Shown one piece after another: positions 56,729-64,000 of a DNA stretch of 64,000 nt (position 1 is the stretch's first letter; every line of letters starts with the position of its first letter). A model generated the notes under the pieces. The model worked only from the letters and a program-made list of their open reading frames with translations, made no database searches and was not told the DNA's origin. Origin of the DNA: Lenzites betulinus (lineage: Eukaryota > Basidiomycota > Agaricomycetes > Polyporales > Polyporaceae); NCBI GenBank assembly GCA_022264855.1, contig JABYQU010000007.1:372001-436000 (forward strand). Reading direction: 5' to 3'. The position numbers and the translations under genes were made by a program.

Positions 56729-57606
56729 GGTCGTATCACCGCGCAAAAGGTATCGCCAGAAAGCTGCATTCAGCCGCTTTCTGGCGTTGTCTTTTGCGCG
56801 GCGATACGCACCGAAACGGTAGCGCTATGCGTCGAGGAAGGAGGCTAGTATCTCACTACTACCCACCCTCCTCGACGCGGTTCTGGGCCGTAGTCTGTTC
56901 GTAAAACATACTATCTGTGTGCTATATTGTATTAGTAACTAAAATAAACAAAGACGAGCAAAGAGGAACGAGAAATGAGCACAGGAAGTGGAGCTGCACT
57001 CCCCCCGGGGTGGGCGGAGCGCAGCTCCACCGTCCGTCGGTCGATTTGCGCGTGTGCGAGCTCGTTCGAACGCGCTTGATTCCCTCTTAATGGGAAGGTA
57101 TTTTGCGCGCCGAGGCGACAAAGAACGGACGAGATATCGCCCGTTCTTTGTCGCCTCTTTTACCCTGTTGCTGTATCCACTGTAGCACAATCAGTACTTA
57201 CCGGATTCCCGTTCCGTTTGCGCGCGATTGTAGCGTAGGTACACCCGAGCAGGACGCGCTAGTTTTGAAGCGAATCGGACGAGATTTGAGCGAGGTAGAC
57301 GGGGAGCAAGCAGGCAGGGGTGGCTGGCTGAGGCAGACCTACCTAATTGGGATGTGGCTGAGAGGGAGGCAGAGGCGCGCGCGGGAAAGCACAGGGAGAT
57401 GAGATAAGCACACAATCTACATTAGATAAGAGATAAGAGGCCCCCGGGGGCGCCAGCACTGTCCCCCGGGCCTGCCTACCATATTAGGCAGGTCCCGGAG
57501 GGCAGCGCTGGCGCTCCCGGCCGCCCGTGATACATCAGGAACGCTTCCTGTTCCTGATGTAAAGCGGCGCGGAGTCCTAAACGGTTCCTGATACATCAGA
57601 ACTACA
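56729..57606 (-). repeat. Right arm, inverted copy with the same hairpins
   Basis: The inner hairpin (from 56731), the GAGGCGACAAAGAACGG hairpin (about 57111-57156) and the outer TACATCAGGAAC hairpin correspond one to one with the left arm, whereas segments such as 56.90-57.00 kb differ strongly from the left-arm equivalent. Confidence 0.75.
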
Positions 57607-58110
57607 ACAGGGGCTGATCGCCGACCTCCTCGAGGCTACCCCGCGCGTGCGACACATCGTGTTCGAGTGCCTCCACCCCTGCCTCGACGTCGACGGGCGC
57701 ATCGAGCCCGCCATCGCCGCGATGACCCGCCTCCGCACGGCGGACTTCGCGACCATCGGCAACGGCACGCTGCAGCGCATCGGCCCGCTCAGCACGTCGC
57801 TCCGCACGCTGCGGCTCGCGTACTTCTGAGCGGACGACGACGACCTCGGGGTGTGCGGCGAGACGAAGATGGCCGCGGGGCTCTGCGTGGCGCTCGCGCC
57901 GCTGCACAACTGCGTACGCTCGACGTGTGGACGTTCGACCCCGCCCGGGAGGAGTGGGCCGAGGCGGCGGCGACCGTCGCGAGGTACAGGTCCCCGTCCC
58001 TCCGCACGCAGCGCCACGTCTCGACGTGCCCGAGCGCGCTCGACCTCGTGGAGTGCTGTCCGGGCCTGGAGCACAGCCTAAACAATTGCACAAAGGAACG
58101 AGAGGAGCCA
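57607..58110 (+). pseudogene. Relic of an F-box/LRR-like fungal protein
   Basis: From the element's edge the plus strand reads LIADLLEATPRVRHIVFECL, then HPCLDVDGRIEPAIAAMTRL and ADFATIGNGTLQRIGPLSTS, a leucine-rich pattern typical of the large agaricomycete F-box/LRR-like families. A stop follows (about 57827-57829). After a frame change, LDVWTFDPAREEWAEAAATV and DLVECCPGLEH continue the theme. The 5' part with an F-box is missing. Clearly broken. Confidence 0.5.
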
Positions 58111-58198
58111 AGCATTCTGTTTGCTAGAAGATTCATGTATATTTGCCACCTGAACAATACAAATCAGCGGACCGTCCGCCCAGTGGAGTTGCATTCAG

Positions 58199-60389
58199 CT
58201 ATGCGATAGGAAAGCGGTGGGGTACGATAGGAGCGCGGCCTGAGTTATCGAAAAAGGTGTTGACGTAGAAAGCTACGAGCTCCTTCTCGCGGGCGACAAT
58301 GTCGTCGTGCTTGAGGTGGGTGTCGAACGGAGGGGCAGAATGGATGGAGGGAGGGCAACGCGGCCAGCGTGCAAGGACCCGTCGGAAGCCTTCGAGAGAA
58401 CGTGTACGAGACTGCGGAAGTTCGGCCCAGAGCCCCGCGGTCACTCCGAGATCCTTGTGTACCGTCGGTAGTGCGTGGACACTATACACACCGCCGTCTG
58501 GAAATATGTCGCTCAACAATAGCTCCCGGTGCTCCTCCGTTTGGGCCGTGCCACGACAAGGAACCAGAAGGCGATCCAGCGCAAGAAGTTCGTGACGGAA
58601 GCCCAGTTCGCAAACCTCCCAGATTATTGGGCGCCATACGTTGGCCTCGTACGAATCGATGGACTTGTTGAACCATCGAGGGGCGCCGAACGGGCTTGGA
58701 TCAAAGTCCCATCTGTCGAAAGCGACGCCAAACACATCCTCAATCTCACGCCAGCGTTGTGCGACCCGTGTCTTCTCGTCCTTTGCATTTTGGCCTGTGG
58801 TGCCATACAGGACATCCCTCCACCACTGGGTGGGCACCCGCGTCACACGCGACTCCCGCAGACGGAGGACATACAGCCAGGCTAGTCGTATTCGCACCCA
58901 GTTGACGACGTAGCGGTGCAGACGGTCTTGTGTTTGTGGGCGCAACAGTAGCCCTGGTTCGGGAATCCAGTAGCCCCACATCTGCGATTGCGGTTTAGCA
59001 GGCGCGGAGAGATCCACCGCCGCCATAGCATCGTTCCAGGCCGCTAATCGTTGAGGCATCCATTCATGCTCCGTGGGCAGAAACTTGTTCACCCCGCGAA
59101 CCTGGCTGGGATTGACCTTGGGATCTGTATATGCTTTAGTGGCGCTAACAGAGGTTAGCAAATGTGACTTACAAGGTGCCGCCGCAATTCGCCCCTTTTT
59201 CGCACGTGTCCTCCCCTCAGATGCAGAAGGACCAACTCCTGCACTACCGTGGGATTGATCTCCCCGAGAGTGCTGCTTGTGATCCTTTTGGGAGACGGGC
59301 GCGCTGTACCCGCCATCCTCCTCAACTGCCAGAAGCGGCGCCCGGCTGATGTCGAGATAGGTGTGCCCGCCGCGAGCCATCGTGGCGAGATGTTTCGGCC
59401 CAACGAGTCCCCTATATAACACTGCACCCTGCTCCTTGCCGTGCTTGAGGCAAATATGGCTTGGATCCGTGGGCGTGACCACGGCGCCGACGCGATCGTC
59501 CGACAACACAGATATGTCGGTACGAACATACCAAACTGGGACGCCACACGCGTACAGTCTTTGGACAATCGCGGGTTGGGTTGTGAACGCGCCCATTATG
59601 CCGCGGTTCACCTTCCGCGCGTGCATACCGGCAGCGGGGACGTCGAGCAAGTGGAAGTCGAGAAACGCTCGGGCCATGAGCGCATAACGTTGAGTTTCGC
59701 GGACTTGCATGAGGACGTCTCGGAAAGTACACGGGAATCGTCTCAGGCGATCTCGAGCGTGATGCATGGCGATGTTCAACCAGCCGATACGCGAGTCCGT
59801 GGTCGATGAGGCAATGATATCTCTGTGGAGCTCGTCGACGACGTCGCTCAGAGGTTTCACTACCGATTCCCGTAGAAGACCAAGACACTTGATGATCGAG
59901 CCTTCCAAAATTTCAAAGTCGTCGCGCGAGGGGGTGAAATTGAAAGTGTCGTTGTGCTTGCGCTGGGGGTTTGAGCGGGGGATCATACAGAGGTACTCCC
60001 AGCCCTTGGAGTACACTTGAGGATACTGAATTGGATCGACAAGGCCGTATCTACAGTCCTCTCGGAGGATGACATTCATTATGCCAATAGGGGGTTGTGG
60101 AATGAAATCCATATTTGGCGAGGTGATCACCCACAAGTCGTCCGTAGTCGGTGCAGCGACGACAGCATCCGACCAGCTCCAAGGACCAGTGACTGAATAG
60201 ATATCAGCGAGCGCGACGAGTCAGCATGTTGGAATGCACTTACCTCCGGCTCCATTCTGCAGTGCGGAGGTAGACAACTCTGGTAACCGTCTTGAACCTG
60301 CGACATAGTAGATATCAGTGATCGCCAGGGAGTAAACACGTCGGAAGGCACTTACGAGTGCCTCCATCTTCCAGTGCGGAGGTAGACAT
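58199..60389 (-). CDS. Unknown conserved basidiomycete protein (677 aa)
   Basis: Four exons (60356-60389, 60244-60297, 59173-60192, 58199-59124) join in frame to 677 aa, starting MSTSALEDGGTRSRRLPELS. Segments that look conserved include WSWSDAVVAAPTTDDLWVIT, IGIMNVILREDCRYGLVDPI, YACGVPVWYVRTDISVLSDD, WRDVLYGTTGQNAKDEKTRV and FGAPRWFNKSIDSYEANVWR. The last intron (59125-59172, 48 nt) keeps frame, so a naive reading runs through it; its GTAAGT, GCTAAC branch and ACAG acceptor show it is spliced. No catalytic signature is recognised. Exons 1 and 2 end in near-duplicate sequences (STSALEDGG and STSALQNGA). Confidence 0.75.
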
Positions 60390-61492
60390 ATCCGGGGACC
60401 GTGTTGAGAAGTCTTGAAGCTACCCGAGTGACACAAAGTCACTGGGTGAACCAGTATCCAGAGGTCGTAAGAGACAATCTGGATACGTGGCGGACGGGGC
60501 ACCGAGGGAGGGGGGGACCAGCAGACCCGGAAGCGAGAGACAGAGAGAGAGAGAGAGTGTGTGTGTGTGTGTGAGTGAGAGAGAGTGTGTGTGTGAGAGT
60601 GAGAAGGCACGAGAGGAGGCGGTGTTTGCGAGCTGGATTGGCGTCGGACTCTGGCAGACGGAGTGTGCGTCGGAGGCGAATAGAATTCTAGGAGTTAGAG
60701 TTTTCTCCAAATTTGGTCACAGTCCGGATATGGACTTCTGGGCGCTTGCTCGGTGTTTGGCACACAGCGCTCGGGGTTGAAGTTGTTAACGACCGTCTGG
60801 CGACTTGCTCTCACTCCGCTCCCTCCTCCTCCGCACCATCATACTTGCCTGGGCTTTGCGCTGATACGCCGGCTTCTACTCACTGCGCGCGACCAAGAAG
60901 ACCGAGCTATTCAAACACGTAGGGCACGTCGGAAGTTGACACGAGGAAATGAAGATGTCGGTACGAGTATCTTCATTATCCATACTAACGTTTCTTGGCC
61001 ATGCAGGAAGCCTCTGCGGTGGAACTTGGTGTTCCACCCGAGAACTCGATTGACTCCTACGTCCTCGAGTTCTCTGGCAATCCATCCATGGTCATCACCC
61101 TCGATCCATGGTCGTCACCCTCGATCCATGGTCGTCTCCCTGCGGTTAACCCCACGTCTCACGCAAGCATCGCTCCCCAGATCGTCTGTAGCCCGATTAC
61201 GTTGACATACTACGGTTCCTTACATTTCGTGTACCGAATCAGTCGTTGCCTCATAGGCTTTCTTGTCTTGGACGTTACGTAGCCTCGAGGTTAAGCGGAG
61301 ATCGCCACAAAAGCACCAATCGGGGAACAGATCTCTTTGCACTCACTTGTGCATGTCGGAGCTCGCGGCCCCAAGCACTGTATTGTCACAAAATACATTT
61401 AAAGACAGCCATGCCCGACTTGGATGTCAGCTAGTCGCGCAGATCCACGTGTCAAGAATCTCGTCGAAGCAGGACTCCTCACTTAGTCGGCT
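60390..61492. repeat. Intergenic with microsatellites and a triplicated 20-mer
   Basis: A (GA)n/(GT)n microsatellite at about 60540-60605 lies upstream of the 677-aa gene. At about 61085-61145 the unit CCATGGTCGTCACCCTCGAT occurs three times with small changes. No gene seen; pyrimidine-rich patches occur near 60.81-60.84 kb. Confidence 0.5.
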
Positions 61493-63087
61493 ATGCGCGC
61501 GAACTTGCGGAGATGTACACTCGGGGCAAGCCACAAGCCTCAGGCGTCCTATGGCCACAGCGACTTTGCGAACACGGGCATCATCTACGAGATTGTAAGC
61601 CCGTCCGCACATCGCCGAACGCTAATCCTCTGACTTCAAATCACCTCCAGTGCGTGGGCAAGGTAGTCGACAGACATAGGGACCATTGTCGCTTCCATCG
61701 CATGCCTTGCCGCCTCCAGATGACCCAAGAGAAACGGCTCGAGCGTCTGAACGCTCTTTCTGAACTCAACATGCCCCCATACAACACCGAGCGTTACGCA
61801 ACGGATGCGCTGCTTGCTAGCCGCAGTCTGCGCATCGGAGAAGATTCTTGGCCACCCGCCCCCCGCCCCCCCCGCCCCCCCCCTGACGAGCCCTTCACGC
61901 CCACCCGCGGCCAGACATCTCGCTCTTCGCAATCGAAGCGCCGTTCCGGAGCCAGCACCGCATCCTCTGCCAAGGTCGGTCGACCGCTTAACCCTACCAC
62001 AAGTGTCATGGTGTACGTCTATGCTGAGGTACGTCATCATACTCAGACCCGTTAGTCGGTTTCTAACTCTCCGCGCAGAACGGCTTGCCCCCCCCCTGGA
62101 GCTCACCGCCGAAGGCATCAATCGAGGCGCGCGTGTCGAGTTCGTCTTCGGACAGCCTCTGCTGAATGACGTGCTCGGCATAGACAAGACTTCTTGCAAG
62201 AAGAAGACATTCCAGATGTGGCTCCACAACGCCCGCGAGTGGTCCGAATATCCTAAAGCGCACTCCGCTGTGTTCCTCCCGCATGGACAAGCTGTACTCT
62301 ACAAGGCCGAAGACGTCTACGACATGCCAGAGCTCCAGGTGTTCCAAGCCCTTGTGGCTCCCATCGGCAGTACCCATTCACGCCCTCGTAACACCGAGTC
62401 ACCCCCCCCTGCCTGTCCTCGCTGCTAGAGCATGCGCTCGACGCCGACTTCCCTTCCTCCTCTCCGGCTCGCTCGGCTCAATCCGTCTCAAGCCCACGTT
62501 CGCGCCACTCCCACTCACTCGAGTTGGGCCCTGCTGTGCGTGAAGATGCCATTCCGTCTTCATCGTCCTTGCGAAGTCGCCCGCGCCGCTTTGTCACCCC
62601 CATCCGGTCATTCAGCCCAGACTTAGAGGATTCTCCGCGGGAGCCGTTTGACCCGTCAACCGTGTCCTGTCCCGATCTGCCAGACGCCATGGAGCTTGTG
62701 CGCCGCCACTGGGCATCCAAACAACTCCCTATCCTGGCAGAGCCGCCAGCGAGCAAGTATGCCGACACAGGAGGCCCAAGCAAGCCGTCCACTGTTGCCC
62801 TGGGCAAGCGACGTGCCAGGTCCCATTCGGCATCTCCGGAGCCTAAACGGCTTCACTACGCGCATCGGAACCACACCCCAGCCAAGACTCTCGCGACCCT
62901 GGGCAATCCGGTGAAGACCGAAGACTCTGAGCTCGCTCTTAGTGGCATGGCCCCCCCTCGCGCGCAACCACCCCGCAGAAACCCCGTGTTCACGCCCGCG
63001 GATGTTATTGAGATTTCTGACGACGACGCTCCCCGCGTTGACCTGGTGGATGGGAAGAATTATATAGTTATTTCTGATGACGAGTAG
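61493..63087 (+). CDS. Unknown nuclear-type protein with two SUMO-interaction motifs; frame broken at two poly-C runs
   Basis: Exons 61493-61594, 61651-62028 and 62079-63087. The first two join in frame (HSDFANTGIIYEI, CVGKVVDRHRDHCRFHRMPC, MTQEKRLERLNALSELNMPP). In the third, the frame changes at a C9 run (62088-62096) and again at a C8 run (62402-62409); each is one base short. Between them lies a compact domain with ARVEFVFGQPLLNDVLGIDK, KKKTFQMWLHNAREWSEYPK and HSAVFLPHGQAVLYKAEDVY. After the second run: a Ser/Arg-rich part, MELVRRHWASKQLP, then DVIEISDDD and a C-terminal YIVISDDE, both SUMO-interaction-like. The start is uncertain. Family function unknown. Confidence 0.6.
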
Positions 63088-63480
63088 TACATGTACTTCA
63101 TAATAGCTATCTTGTTACGAATTACTTGTGTTTCGATGGCTCACCGGCTTCCTTACTATAACCCGGCCACTAAGATAGATCGACGCTATGACGTCGTTCA
63201 ATAATGCAAGGCCGACGGGAGCGGAGAAACCAAGCGCGCAGCGTCCGAATGTATCGGGCCACGCGCATTGTCCAACCAGCTGCGGTAGAAACGCGACCCT
63301 GTCTGGTCCAAATTCAACAATGCGTACGCCTGGGCCTTCTTTTGAACCACGTCGTATGCATCCTCACCCCTCAAACCACTGCCAGCTTGTCTTCGCCCAC
63401 CGTCCTTCGCTACCGACGCTCTACAATACCCGTGCACGCCACTCTGAACACTGATCAGCCCACACCGCCGACGTTCCGCC
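63088..63480. other. Intergenic between two genes
   Basis: About 390 bp holding the 3' region of the SIM gene and the promoter and leader of the repetitive gene; no feature recognised. Confidence 0.4.
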
Positions 63481-64000
63481 ATGCCTTCCAAACCCCCCCG
63501 CGTTGTGTCTTCGGAAGAGAACGACGCGCCGCAGCCCGCGCGCACGCCCAAGGTGAAGAAGCCTGCGCGCGCCGTGTCTTCGGACGAGGATGACGCGCCA
63601 CGCGCCGCCACCACGCGCAAGGGCAAGAAGCCTGCACGCGCCGCGTCTTCCGACGACGAGGACGAACCACAGCCCGCGCGCACACCCAAGGTGAAGAAGC
63701 CTGCGCGCGCCGTGTCTTCGGACGAGGACGACGCGCCACGCGCCGCCACCACGCGCAAGGGCAAGAAGCCTGCACGCGCCGCGTCTTCCGACGAAGAGAA
63801 CGAACCACAGCCCGCGCGCACGCCCAAGGTGAAGAAGCCTGCGCGCGCCGTGTCTTCGGACGAGGACGACGCGCCACGCGCCGCCACCACGCGCAAGGGC
63901 AAGAAGCCTGCCCGCATCACGTCTTCCGACGAAGACGACGAGCCACGGCCCGCGCGCAACCTCAAGGGGAAGAAGTCCGCTCGCCCCCCCTCTTCCGACG
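63481..64000 (+). CDS. Repetitive acidic/basic protein, 5' end only (runs off window)
   Basis: Open frame from MPSKPPRVVSSEENDAPQPA to the window end, no stop reached. It is built of a 46-residue (138-nt) repeat: PARTPKVKKPARAVSSDEDD then APRAATTRKGKKPARAASSD and an acidic linker. SSDED/SSDDED blocks are good casein kinase 2 sites; the KKPAR/RKGKKPAR blocks are AT-hook-like or nuclear-localisation-like. Such alternation is common in chromatin-associated proteins, but no folded domain lies within the visible part. Confidence 0.7.
   Translation, partial: MPSKPPRVVSSEENDAPQPARTPKVKKPARAVSSDEDDAPRAATTRKGKKPARAASSDDEDEPQPARTPKVKKPARAVSSDEDDAPRAATTRKGKKPARAASSDEENEPQPARTPKVKKPARAVSSDEDDAPRAATTRKGKKPARITSSDEDDEPRPARNLKGKKSARPPSSD

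Larger units (their letters stand above)
55073..57606. mobile_element. 2.5-kb element with 878-bp hairpin-rich inverted terminal arms
   Basis: Arms 55073-55950 and 56729-57606 are inverted copies with termini sharing TGTAGTYCTGATGTATCAGG; the 778-bp centre is AT-rich with no gene. Each arm contains a series of internal hairpins that are conserved between the arms while linker DNA is diverged. No transposase is present and no convincing target duplication was found, so the superfamily is unknown; it is either a non-autonomous foldback transposon or the ends of a larger deleted element. Confidence 0.75.

Noticed and set aside
55065..57615. Target site duplication for the hairpin-armed element
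   Set aside because: GCTGAT occurs near both ends, but not at equivalent positions relative to the arms, so it cannot be claimed as a duplication.
58199..60136. A single 645-codon exon starting at TTG
   Set aside because: It reads through a GTAAGT...ACAG intron that happens to keep frame, and upstream exons in phase supply a real ATG at 60389.
60536..60606. GA/GT microsatellite as a coding region
   Set aside because: The open frames across it are simple dipeptide repeats with no flanking exon evidence.
63552..64000. 138-bp tandem repeat as a CRISPR or satellite array
   Set aside because: The repeat is in frame and encodes a regular 46-residue protein unit with no spacers.

Overview
This window looks like nuclear DNA of a basidiomycete, most likely an agaricomycete of the polypore type. 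Genes are split by many 45-60 nt GT-AG introns with CTGAC/CTAAC-like branch sites. Fungal-type (FunK1) protein kinases, a PEBP-type mitochondrial ribosomal protein mL38, a Pap1/Yap1-type bZIP factor and an intron-containing tRNA are all present. No rRNA, CRISPR or bacterial operon signal was seen.

Layout. 1-1.3 kb: 3' part of an ERF4/GOLGA7-type palmitoyltransferase subunit. 1.3-11.1 kb: gene-poor, holding a 1.46 kb foldback transposon (7709-9163) with 646-bp terminal inverted repeats and a 9-bp target duplication. 11.2-13.2 kb: AP-1-like bZIP oxidative-stress regulator. 15.1-15.9 kb: small DUF7704-like membrane protein. 17.7-20.3 kb: divergent NAA38 and CofD/UPF0052-family genes. 20.7-23.8 kb: a Cys-tailed unknown protein convergent with chorismate synthase. 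25.2-26.2 kb: an uncertain gene. 26.5-28.7 kb: secreted S28 peptidase, convergent with DNA topoisomerase II (29.1-34.7 kb). 35.6-37.2 kb: mL38.

37.1-51.1 kb is bounded by a large unequal inverted duplication (37132-39537 and 46058-51052). It carries FunK1 kinase fragments and, in the right copy only, one nearly complete FunK1 gene. The duplication encloses a Sel1-repeat protein, tRNA-Asn(GTT), a SAP30-like HDAC subunit and a secreted protein. 51.5-57.6 kb is an accessory block: a chain of perfect short hairpins, two adjacent ORFs with gag-like features (coiled coil, PPPY), an orphan chromodomain, and a 2.5 kb element whose 878-bp arms are themselves strings of hairpins. Beyond it lie an F-box/LRR relic, a 677-aa unknown protein with duplicated 5' exons, a SUMO-interaction-motif protein broken at two poly-C tracts, and the start of a repetitive acidic/basic protein running off the window.

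The recognised genes are mostly housekeeping: translation, topology, aromatic amino acids, protein acetylation and lipidation, and chromatin. The unusual content is in 7.7-9.2 kb and 37-57.6 kb. Exon joins were checked by reading frame only. No database search was possible, so family names rest on recognised motifs.
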